The notes under the pieces: generated by a model
What the model was told of the DNA's origin: nothing
Databases searched by the model: none
The model's input: the letters and a program-made list of their open reading frames with translations, nothing else
Program-made: the position numbers and the translations under genes
Shown: in pieces, positions 1-5,819 of the stretch
How positions within the stretch are numbered: the stretch's first letter is position 1
How the letters are laid out: each line of letters starts with the position of its first letter
Source of the DNA: Candidatus Methylomirabilota bacterium
GTDB taxonomy: Bacteria; Methylomirabilota; Methylomirabilia; Methylomirabilales; CSP1-5
Reading direction: 5' to 3'
Assembly: GCA_022615475.1 (NCBI GenBank)
Contig: JAKEGQ010000243.1
Location: 1-9,445, forward strand
DNA length: 9,445 bases

Positions 1-416
1 AGCCGATAAAGGTGCAGGACCTGCATCTTTGGATCAAGGAGGGCCGGGAAGGTGAGCCCCAGTTCATCCATGAAGTTCTTCACTGCACTCTTCGGTCCGG
101 CGTCGACGCTAATCGCCAGGATCTCGAGCCCGTTTCCCTTGTACTTCTGGTAGGCCTTCTCCATCGTTGGCATCTCCAGGCGGCACGGTGCGCACCAGGT
201 CGCCCAGAAATTGATAAAGACCGCCTTTTTGCCGCGGAAGTCTGCAAGACGAACGCTCTTGCCCCCAAGAGTAGGTAGCGTGAAGTCGGGTGCCGGATGC
301 CCGACCTCTGGCCTGGGGTCCTGGGCGAGGGTCCCTCGCTCCCCGGCAGCGAAGAGTGCGATGCCGGCCACCAGCAGAAACAAGAACGAAAGCCATCGCA
401 AATTCGGATTCCGCAT
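1..416 (-). CDS. TlpA/ResA-like thiol-disulfide oxidoreductase, 3' end cut by window edge
   Basis: Exported thioredoxin-fold protein; 138 residues are visible and the C-terminus lies beyond position 1. Residues 8-24 form a hydrophobic signal peptide or membrane anchor. The mature part starts with the family's PAPDFTLPTLGGK stretch (about 41-53). The redox site is WATWCAPC, with Cys75 and Cys78, followed by EMPTME. This is the arrangement of TlpA, ResA and CcmG proteins, which reduce disulfides outside the membrane, often in apocytochrome c or copper-site assembly. The start is the ATG at 414-416, 17 nt after the cytochrome c stop; its ribosome site is weak, so translation may be coupled to the upstream gene. 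Sitting directly behind a cytochrome c gene fits a role in haem or copper protein maturation, but that role is inferred. The fold and motif are clear. Confidence 0.9.
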   Translation of the reverse strand, partial: MRNPNLRWLSFLFLLVAGIALFAAGERGTLAQDPRPEVGHPAPDFTLPTLGGKSVRLADFRGKKAVFINFWATWCAPCRLEMPTMEKAYQKYKGNGLEILAISVDAGPKSAVKNFMDELGLTFPALLDPKMQVLHLYR

Positions 417-433
417 TACTCGCGACTGATCGT

Positions 434-913
434 TCAGTGTTTTTGCCCACGCGGAGAAGGTATGTGGGCGCCTCCCAGCGACTTCAGAAATGTGGCCAGG
501 TCGATCAGCTCCTCTACCGTCATGATTTCGTTAAAGCTCGGCATCTTCGAGCGGCCATCCGCCCCTCGATATCGATCCTCTCCAATGACCGCGCTCGGGT
601 TCATGATCGACTCGACGAAGTATTCTGGCGGATGTATGGGCCCCATCTGGCGCAGCTCGGGCCCGATGGCCTCCCCACCGGGTGCAGGGAAATTCTCCCC
701 AATGACCTGGTGGCAGGAGTAACACTCGAACTTGACGAACGCTTGGCGACCCTTTGCGAGGTCACCCTTAGGGGGGGTGAACCGCCATTCCTCCGGCTGA
801 TGCATCACGCCCTCGCCACCATGGCCCGGTTGTTCTTGCGCTCTTGACTGCCCCTGTAAGCCGGTCAGCACGAAAAGGAGAACGAGGAAGCGCGATACTG
901 TTATTCTGGACAT
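434..913 (-). CDS. Exported monohaem cytochrome c
   Basis: Small class-I-type cytochrome c of 159 residues, an electron carrier outside the cytoplasmic membrane. Residues 1-25 form a signal peptide (MSRITVSRFLVLLFVLTG...SRA) that may be cleaved or kept as an anchor. The single haem site is CYSCH (Cys64, Cys67, His68). The likely distal ligand is Met124 in SKMPSF, followed by a C-terminal helix (VEELIDLATFLKSL) that is typical of the family. The insert around 73-105 (GENFPAPGGEAIGPEL and onward) resembles the cytochrome domains found in oxidases or stand-alone c-type carriers. The frame is open up to 1003, but the ATG at 911-913 is preferred: it begins the signal peptide and has an AGAGGA ribosome site about 6 nt upstream. 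It lies just upstream of the TlpA-like gene and probably shares its transcript. The redox partner is unknown. Confidence 0.9.
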   Translation of the reverse strand: MSRITVSRFLVLLFVLTGLQGQSRAQEQPGHGGEGVMHQPEEWRFTPPKGDLAKGRQAFVKFECYSCHQVIGENFPAPGGEAIGPELRQMGPIHPPEYFVESIMNPSAVIGEDRYRGADGRSKMPSFNEIMTVEELIDLATFLKSLGGAHIPSPRGQKH

Positions 914-1051
914 CAGCGATCCTCTTGTTGTGACCGGTCGACAGATCACTGGGTCGTCACGGAGTCTGTTCCAGCCGCTGGAAGAAACCCAGTGTCTAGG
1001 CACAAACCTCTGGAATATAGGGAAACAATAGGCAGAAAATCGACGGACTGC

Positions 1052-1321
1052 TTAGCCGCGGGGAGGTGGAGAAGGAGGCGGAAGCAAGACGCCTTCGTAG
1101 AGCGTATTCTGCTCCGTGCCGAGGCAGGAAGCCAGGAGCAGCCTATTTGAACCGAAATGACCTTCGCACGGGAGTAAAGAGATCCCACAAGCCTGAGCGG
1201 TATGAATGACCGTAGATGGCGACCCGGGTCCGTGATGGCTGACAGCGGGATCGGCGAGACACAGCCAGAGGCCTGTCAAGAGAGCAAGAACCGCAAAGAA
1301 CACGGTGTACCTACGTATCAT
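1052..1321 (-). CDS. Small exported protein of unknown function
   Basis: Predicted 89-residue protein that I do not recognise. The start is well supported: the ATG at 1319-1321 has a GAAGGAG ribosome site 6 nt upstream, and a promoter-like element lies 70-95 nt upstream. Residues 1-28 form a convincing signal peptide (MIRRYTVFFAVLALLTGLWL, then ending near AVS). The next residues, HHGPGS, begin with a His pair that would sit at the mature N-terminus. The rest has three spaced cysteines (in QACGIS, LPCEGH and LASCLG) and ends in a Pro-rich tail, PPPSPPPRG. The tail is low-complexity and no domain is recognisable, so the gene may be a truncated or frameshifted remnant of a longer exported protein. 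It is the first gene of a possible unit leading into the cytochrome c and TlpA genes, 138 nt away. Confidence 0.5.
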   Translation of the reverse strand: MIRRYTVFFAVLALLTGLWLCLADPAVSHHGPGSPSTVIHTAQACGISLLPCEGHFGSNRLLLASCLGTEQNTLYEGVLLPPPSPPPRG

Positions 1322-1380
1322 CTATTACTCCTTCGCCAGGACACGCTTAGAGTCTCTCTTGAAGGCCTGAAAATAACACC

Positions 1381-1416
1381 TCCGTGTCTTGTACCGCCTG
1401 TCAATTTATATGTCAA
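1381..1416 (-). promoter_or_regulatory. Sigma70-type promoter for the 1321-1052 gene
   Basis: On the minus strand a perfect TTGACA (1411-1416) is followed after 17 nt by TACAAG (1388-1393, 4 of 6 consensus bases). Transcription would start near 1381, leaving a leader of about 60 nt before the ATG at 1321. A second TTGACA lies inside the spacer (1399-1404) but has no suitable -10 box. The local AT-richness contrasts with the GC-rich genes on both sides. This is read from sequence only. Confidence 0.5.
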
Positions 1417-1443
1417 GTCTCTTATTGCAGATCCCCCCCACGG

Positions 1444-2196
1444 TTACTCCCTCGTCGCACCGAAGACAAGGGTGAGCGTCGACTGCTCACCCTGCGAAAG
1501 CGTCACTTCCCTCTCAATTGTTCCGAAGGCCTCGTGCCAGGCCAAGAGGCGATACCGACCCGGTGGGATTCCCCGGATCTCAAATGTCCCGTCCGGCCCG
1601 GTCACCGCACTGAAGGGCGACGACGAAATCAGTATGTACGCCCGCATCCAGGTGTGGCCGACATCACACTCGATGCGCAGAAGCCCCGCCTGCGGAAGCT
1701 GCGTCCGCGTGCGATCCCGGAAGTGGGGCAGGGCAACGTGAAAGGCTGTCTTCCCGTCCTGGAGATATGCGTGGGCGCTGTGGAGGACCGGGTCGCTGTT
1801 CCGAACTTCCAGGGTTGCAAGCGGCCGCGCCACCTGAACGCGAGGCAGAAATTCGCAGCCCCGGTTATCGAGGATGGCGACAGGCTGCTCGGAACCCGGG
1901 GGCGGGAGGGTTTCAGCCTCGGCCTCCAGTACGGCCACCGCATTTTCCACCTCACCCTTTGAAGAGACCCGGTACTGCCCGAGGGGCCGCTCATTCCCGC
2001 AGAGCTCGCGGTGCTTGTGAACCGGCACCCACTCTTCCCTGGGGATGAGACCTTGGTAGACGACACGTCCGCTCACTACTCCAAGGCGGGATACAGTACT
2101 AGGAGGGTGCCCCTCGATTTCGGCACCCGCTGAAGAGGCGAGGAGCAGCATCACAAGGCCTGCCCTCAGGGTTTCCACGCCCGGTCGGGGGGTCAT
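1444..2196 (-). CDS. Exported cupredoxin-like protein with C-terminal carboxypeptidase-regulatory-like domain
   Basis: Predicted 250-residue exported protein. Residues 10-26 form a signal peptide ending at about SAGA. Residues 40-190 resemble the cupredoxin-like 'methylamine utilization protein' type of domain: a GRVVYQG first strand, NRGCEFLP (111-118), VRNSDPVLHSAHAY (131-144) and CDVGHTWMRAY (177-187). Candidate copper ligands are His139 or His142, Cys177, His181 and Met184. Residues 198-247 form a small beta-sandwich (GPDGTFEIRGIPPGRYRLLA) like carboxypeptidase regulatory domains. In relatives I know, the loop reads CDVHPWM; here it is one residue longer (CDVGHTWM), and the usual His after the first Cys motif (PHV) is Arg (PRV). 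Copper binding is therefore plausible but not certain. The start ATG at 2194-2196 lies 10 nt after the MFS stop, so the two are probably co-transcribed. The biological role is unknown. Confidence 0.83.
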   Translation of the reverse strand: MTPRPGVETLRAGLVMLLLASSAGAEIEGHPPSTVSRLGVVSGRVVYQGLIPREEWVPVHKHRELCGNERPLGQYRVSSKGEVENAVAVLEAEAETLPPPGSEQPVAILDNRGCEFLPRVQVARPLATLEVRNSDPVLHSAHAYLQDGKTAFHVALPHFRDRTRTQLPQAGLLRIECDVGHTWMRAYILISSSPFSAVTGPDGTFEIRGIPPGRYRLLAWHEAFGTIEREVTLSQGEQSTLTLVFGATRE

Positions 2197-2206
2197 GCCT
2201 GATCTC

Positions 2207-3400
2207 TCAGTCTGCGACCATCCCTTTACGTCTCGGATCTTTCACGGTGAGCGCAAAGATCACTGCCGCTCCTCCGATGATCGCGGCGATCAAGGTAAAA
2301 GCCCATGGGTAGCCGGAAGAAGCGATCAGGAAGCCCGCCAGGATGGGGCCCAAGGCCTCGCCGGTATCCCAGATCGTTCCAAAGACCCCCATGGCTGAAC
2401 CCATCTGCCCCACCTTGACCAGGTCTGCCACCAGGGCGGTGGTCGAAGGGGTCACGATGGCGACGCCGAGGCCGAGAAGGGCAGAGAGAAGCAGGAGCGG
2501 GCCGAAAGCAGTTGTGTGAGGAATGAAGGGAAGAAAGATCGTGCACAGGAACAGGCCGAGAAGGATCATGGGCTTGCGGCCAATCCGGTCCGAGAGACGG
2601 CCTGCGATCGGCTTGGCCAGCATGGTGGTGGCGAGTTGTGCGCCGAGGACGAGACCGATCTCCGCATCATTGAGTCCGATATTCCTTGCATACGGGGGGA
2701 AGAACCCGAGGAATGCGCCGTAGCCGACGTACATGGCCGCCTCCATGCTGGAGGAGATGAGGACCGGGGGGTTTTTCAGCACCTCTCCCAGGCCCCTTCG
2801 GAACATCACCCATCGGTCTGATGCCGTGCTAGCCCTGAGAGGACCGGTCTCTCGAGGAAGTAGCACGATCATTGCAAGGGGGAGGAGCCCGAGGAATCCG
2901 ACCAGAAGATAGGTTGTCGGATAGCTCGCCGTGGAGAAAAGAACGAAGCCGCCCAGGAGCGGGCCCAACGTGGCGCCGACATCGCTGGCCGCGGCGAACC
3001 ATCCCAGCTTTTCTCCCCGTCCATGCTCGAACAGGTCTGCCACATAGGCGGAGGAGACGGGAGAGAAGATCGCCGTGGCGAAGCCGTGGAGGAAGCGGAG
3101 GAGCAGGAGCTGATTCGGGTGGCTGACGAGGGGGTAGAGGAAGGGTGGCACGGCAAAGAAGAGGCAGCCGAGAAGCATCATCCGCCTTCGACCCAGGACA
3201 TCGGACAAGGCACCCGCGGGGAGCTTGATGAGGATACCCGTGACAGTCGAGGCGGCAACGATCAGACCCAAGAGCTCCGGCGAAGCGCCCAAGTCTTGGG
3301 CGAAGCGGGGGAGCACCGGGCTTCGGGCCATCTGGTACCCGAAGCGGGAGAACATCCCCGCCAGGATCATGATCAGGAAGGGGCTCAGGAGACTTGCCAT
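2207..3400 (-). CDS. Major facilitator superfamily transporter
   Basis: Twelve-helix MFS permease of 397 residues in the cytoplasmic membrane. Motif A between helices 2 and 3 is GALSDVLGRRR (63-73), and its repeat between helices 8 and 9 is GRLSDRIGRK (267-276), the hallmark of the internally duplicated MFS-1 fold. Hydrophobic helices fill the chain, with a central loop at about 182-212. The sequence resembles drug or metabolite efflux members, but the substrate cannot be read from it. The frame is open up to a TTG at 3547. I prefer the ATG at 3398-3400 because helix 1 starts there, an AGG lies just upstream, the extra N-terminus looks non-conserved, and a candidate promoter would start transcripts near 3475. 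In-frame ATGs at 3442 and 3478 are alternatives. The gene leads into the cupredoxin-like gene with a 10-nt gap. Confidence 0.9.
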   Translation of the reverse strand: MASLLSPFLIMILAGMFSRFGYQMARSPVLPRFAQDLGASPELLGLIVAASTVTGILIKLPAGALSDVLGRRRMMLLGCLFFAVPPFLYPLVSHPNQLLLLRFLHGFATAIFSPVSSAYVADLFEHGRGEKLGWFAAASDVGATLGPLLGGFVLFSTASYPTTYLLVGFLGLLPLAMIVLLPRETGPLRASTASDRWVMFRRGLGEVLKNPPVLISSSMEAAMYVGYGAFLGFFPPYARNIGLNDAEIGLVLGAQLATTMLAKPIAGRLSDRIGRKPMILLGLFLCTIFLPFIPHTTAFGPLLLLSALLGLGVAIVTPSTTALVADLVKVGQMGSAMGVFGTIWDTGEALGPILAGFLIASSGYPWAFTLIAAIIGGAAVIFALTVKDPRRKGMVAD

Positions 3401-3481
3401 CTTCGCCTGTGCTGAGCCTGAATTTTCGGCGCCGTGCTGCATTCTGGGCGCAACGCTCGTTTCAGGCCGGCCCGCCATCTC

Positions 3482-3511
3482 ATTTAGCGGGCACAGAGGG
3501 GGCCCTGTCAA
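3482..3511 (-). promoter_or_regulatory. Candidate promoter for the MFS gene
   Basis: On the minus strand TTGACA (3506-3511) is followed after 18 nt by CTAAAT (3482-3487). The -35 box is perfect, but the -10 box matches only three consensus bases. A start near 3475 would exclude the longest possible MFS start codons and favour the ATG at 3400. Confidence 0.33.
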
Positions 3512-3513
3512 GG

Positions 3514-3537
3514 GGGCTCTGCCGAGCCTGTTTTTTT
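3514..3537 (+). terminator. Terminator-like hairpin in the divergent intergenic region
   Basis: GGCTC (3515-3519) pairs with GAGCC (3524-3528) across a TGCC loop, extended by a G-T pair, and is followed after one base by seven T residues (3531-3537). This is the shape of an intrinsic terminator acting on plus-strand transcripts. No plus-strand gene lies to its left here, so it may insulate the enzyme operon from read-through or act as a leader attenuator. Confidence 0.5.
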
Positions 3538-3540
3538 CTC

Positions 3541-3569
3541 TTGACAAGAAGGAAGGTCTCCATTAATCC
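3541..3569 (+). promoter_or_regulatory. Candidate promoter for the plus-strand enzyme operon
   Basis: TTGACA at 3541-3546 is a perfect -35 box, placed about 110 nt before the first enzyme start. The best -10 candidate at 17-nt spacing (TAATCC, 3564-3569) is poor, so the call is weak. The box is embedded in a near-palindrome, TCTTG-A-CAAGA (3539-3549), which could also be a protein-binding site. Confidence 0.3.
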
Positions 3570-3650
3570 GTCGAAATTGGGGCCCTCTTCAGGCGATGGA
3601 GAGGGTTGTCGGGCGTGGAGGTTAGGGGAAAGGGGTGGACAGAGTCCACG

Positions 3651-4643
3651 ATGGACGAATCGAACAGTAGCGGTGGAGGAGGGCGGGGAGCGGCGACGGA
3701 TTGCTCTTCAGTCCAACCCGGAAAAACTGCCCTCCTCCGCGGACGAAACGTCGAGCGGGCCTTAGGGCTCGAACGAATCCACTTCAAGTTCGAAGGGGGA
3801 AACCCCACCGGTTCCCAGAAGGACCGAGCCGCCTTTGAGCTCGTGCGGAAGGCGGCTCATGAGGGGTACGAGGTTATCACCCTGGCTACCTGTGGTAACC
3901 TCGGGGTTGCCGTCGCCTCCGCCGCCCAGCACTCTTCTCTCCGGACCCTCATCTTTCTTCCCGAACGTTATCACGCCCGGCGTCTAGCCGAGATGACTCA
4001 CCTCGGGGCCGAGGTGATCCGGGTCGATGGGGACTACGAGGCGGCGGTGGCGCGGAGTCGAGATGCCGCGGAGCGGAGCGGGCTCTTTGATGCGAACCCG
4101 GGGGGGAACAACGGAAACGCAACCCTCGAAGCCTACGGGGAGATTGCTCGTGAGGTCGTCGAGGTCCTCGGGGACGCCCCATATTCGGTCGCGGTTCCGG
4201 TGTCCAATGGGACCACCTTAGCGGGTATCTTCGAGGGATTCAGTCGCCTGCATGAGAGTGGAAAGACAAGCCGCGTGCCCCGCATGATTGCGGCCAGCAG
4301 CTACCGAAAGAACCCCATCGTCAAGAGTTTTCGGGAGGGCAATGTCCTTTGCATGGACCTCCACCCCTCTGAGATCCATGAAACCTCCGTGAACGAGCCC
4401 TTGATCAATTGGCACGCCTTCGACGGTGAGCTTGCCCTCCGGGCCCTCCGGGCGAGCAAGGGCTACGCCGAATATGCCTCTGATCAGGACATGCTCCAGC
4501 ACGCCCGTCTCCTGCTCCAACGAGAGGGACTCAGTGTTCTTCCCGCCTCCACCTCCGCCCTCATTGCCTTGACCAAGATGCGGTTGAACGGTGGGCTCCC
4601 CGAAGACGACCATGTCGTGGTCCTCACCGGGCGCCGCCAGTAA
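3651..4643 (+). CDS. Threonine-synthase-like PLP-dependent enzyme (fold type II)
   Basis: Cytoplasmic 330-residue enzyme of the tryptophan-synthase-beta fold. The PLP lysine is Lys57 in EGGNPTGSQKDRAA, matching the PTGSFKDR signature of threonine synthases. The substrate or cofactor loop is TCGNLG (80-85), and PVSNGTTLAG (183-192) fits the glycine-rich phosphate-binding segment. The C-terminal part (NEPLINWHAFDGELALRAL, then EGLSVLPASTSAL) also follows short bacterial threonine synthases, which convert O-phosphohomoserine to threonine. The first ~35 residues are Gly/Ser-rich and unconserved in appearance. I chose the ATG at 3651; the GTG at 3615 is a real rival because GGAGAGGG lies 9 nt before it. 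No hom or thrB gene is adjacent, whereas glutamate-acting enzymes follow. A beta/gamma-replacement or racemase-like reaction on another amino acid is therefore possible, and the exact substrate is open. Confidence 0.85.
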   Translation: MDESNSSGGGGRGAATDCSSVQPGKTALLRGRNVERALGLERIHFKFEGGNPTGSQKDRAAFELVRKAAHEGYEVITLATCGNLGVAVASAAQHSSLRTLIFLPERYHARRLAEMTHLGAEVIRVDGDYEAAVARSRDAAERSGLFDANPGGNNGNATLEAYGEIAREVVEVLGDAPYSVAVPVSNGTTLAGIFEGFSRLHESGKTSRVPRMIAASSYRKNPIVKSFREGNVLCMDLHPSEIHETSVNEPLINWHAFDGELALRALRASKGYAEYASDQDMLQHARLLLQREGLSVLPASTSALIALTKMRLNGGLPEDDHVVVLTGRRQ

Positions 4644-4659
4644 GTGGGCAAACCAAACG

Positions 4660-4739
4660 CAGCAACCAGCTATCAGCTGTCAGCAACCAGCTCACAACCC
4701 GTTTGTTGGGATCTGCTGACGGCAGATGGCTGACTGCTG
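4660..4739. repeat. Imperfect 26-bp inverted repeat built of CAGC/GCTG units
   Basis: The left arm (4660-4685) and right arm (4714-4739) are complementary at 21 of 26 positions, with a 28-nt loop between them. The left side also contains an 11-bp direct repeat, AGCAACCAGCT, at 4661-4671 and 4682-4692. The element fills most of the 110-nt gap between the PLP gene and the DUF1611 gene. It resembles the degenerate GCTGA-type repeats found between genes in some environmental bacteria. It lacks a T-run, so it is not a classic terminator, but in RNA it could stabilise or separate the two parts of the transcript. Confidence 0.6.
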
Positions 4740-4753
4740 ACTGCGGAGTAGCC

Positions 4754-5809
4754 ATGGACGGGACCGCCATCGTCTTATGTGAGGGGGCCTTTGGGACCCC
4801 GAGCGGCAAGACTGCCCATGGATTGGTCCGCCACACCGATCGATATCGAGTGCTGGGCGTCATCGACAGCCGGTGGGCGGGGAGGGATGCAGGGGAGATC
4901 CTGGATAGGACCTTTCGTGGCATTCCAATCTTTCGATCGCTCAAGGAAGCGCTACGGATCCCGGAGAAACTCCAGTATCTCGTCATCGGGCTGGCTCCGG
5001 ATGGAGGACGTCTCCCGGAGGAGTATCGACCCGTCATTCGCGAGGCCCTCCAGGCCGGTCTCCACGTAGACTCCGGATTGCACGAGTTCCTCGGGGATGA
5101 TCCCGAATTCGCCCGGCTGGCGCGGGAGCATAACGTTCGCATCCGAGATGTCAGGCGTCCGCCGCCGAGGGAACAGCTCCACTTCTTCAGTGGCAAGATC
5201 GAGGAGGTGACGGCGATCCGCATCGCCGTGCTGGGAACCGACTCGGCGGTTGGAAAGCGTACCACCGCCCTGAAGCTCACGCAGAGCTTGAACGCCCTCG
5301 GCTGCAAGGCGATCATGGTCGGGACGGGCCAGACCGCCTGGATGCAAGGGGTCAAGCACTGCATCATCATCGACTCCCTCGTGAACGATTTTGTGACCGG
5401 AGAGATCGAGCAGATCATTTATGCGGCCTTCGTGGAGGAGCGCCCGAAGGCGATCGTCCTAGAAGGGCAGGGGTGCATTACGCATCCGGCTTACCCTGGC
5501 GGCTTCGAGCTGATCGCAGCCGGTCGGCCCCACGGCATCGTGCTGCAACACGCCCCCCGACGTCTCCACTACGACGGCTTCCCCCAGTACCCCCTGAGTC
5601 CTGTGCATCGGGAAATCCGGATCCTGGAGCTCTTATCAGGAGCCCCGGTCGTTGCCTTGACCCTCAACCATGAGGGGATGACCGATGAGGAGATCCCCAA
5701 AGAGCTCCGAGCGCTAGAGGAGCGGTACAGCCGGCCGACCTTCGATATCCTCACAGGCGGGGCGGAGAGGCTTGCGCGGCTCGTAGTGAAATCCTTCAAC
5801 CTTGATTGA
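4754..5809 (+). CDS. DUF1611 family P-loop protein, DgcN-like (D-glutamate N-acetyltransferase family)
   Basis: Cytoplasmic 351-residue protein with the two-part DUF1611 layout. An N-terminal Rossmann-like domain (about 1-140) contains CEGAFGTPSGKTAHG and VIGLAPDGGRLP. A C-terminal P-loop domain contains Walker A GTDSAVGKRTT (161-171), VGTGQTAWMQG (189-199), an EGQG motif (237-240) followed by HPAYPGG, and LTLNHEGMT (302-310). Members called DgcN N-acetylate D-glutamate with acetyl-CoA, partnered by the racemase DgcA; other members are uncharacterised. A DgcA-type enolase-superfamily enzyme lies two genes downstream, supporting a related role. The start is the ATG at 4754, with GGAG 5 nt upstream; the longer open frame from 4703 runs only through the inverted repeat. 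The next gene starts 10 nt after the stop. Family assignment is firm, the exact acceptor is inferred. Confidence 0.86.
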   Translation: MDGTAIVLCEGAFGTPSGKTAHGLVRHTDRYRVLGVIDSRWAGRDAGEILDRTFRGIPIFRSLKEALRIPEKLQYLVIGLAPDGGRLPEEYRPVIREALQAGLHVDSGLHEFLGDDPEFARLAREHNVRIRDVRRPPPREQLHFFSGKIEEVTAIRIAVLGTDSAVGKRTTALKLTQSLNALGCKAIMVGTGQTAWMQGVKHCIIIDSLVNDFVTGEIEQIIYAAFVEERPKAIVLEGQGCITHPAYPGGFELIAAGRPHGIVLQHAPRRLHYDGFPQYPLSPVHREIRILELLSGAPVVALTLNHEGMTDEEIPKELRALEERYSRPTFDILTGGAERLARLVVKSFNLD

Positions 5810-5819
5810 AGGCCGAGCG

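Noticed and set aside
931..938. GACCGGTC palindrome upstream of the cytochrome c gene
   Set aside because: An 8-bp palindrome is expected by chance in GC-rich DNA and there is no second copy nearby.
434..1003. Longer version of the cytochrome c starting at 1003
   Set aside because: The extra 30 residues would precede an obvious signal peptide, and the ATG at 913 has its own ribosome site.
1014..1019. TATATT on the minus strand as a -10 box for a separate cytochrome c promoter
   Set aside because: No acceptable -35 box lies 16-18 nt upstream.
1384..1962. Plus-strand open frame opposite the cupredoxin-like gene
   Set aside because: Shadow of a minus-strand gene with signal peptide and recognisable domains.
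2207..3547. 446-residue version of the MFS protein from a TTG at 3547
   Set aside because: The extra 49 residues look non-coding, lack a ribosome site, and overlap the hairpin and candidate promoter.
4624..5418. Long minus-strand open frame (264 codons) opposite the DUF1611 gene
   Set aside because: Ser/Arg-rich translation without motifs, antisense to a clearly recognisable gene; a GC-rich shadow frame.
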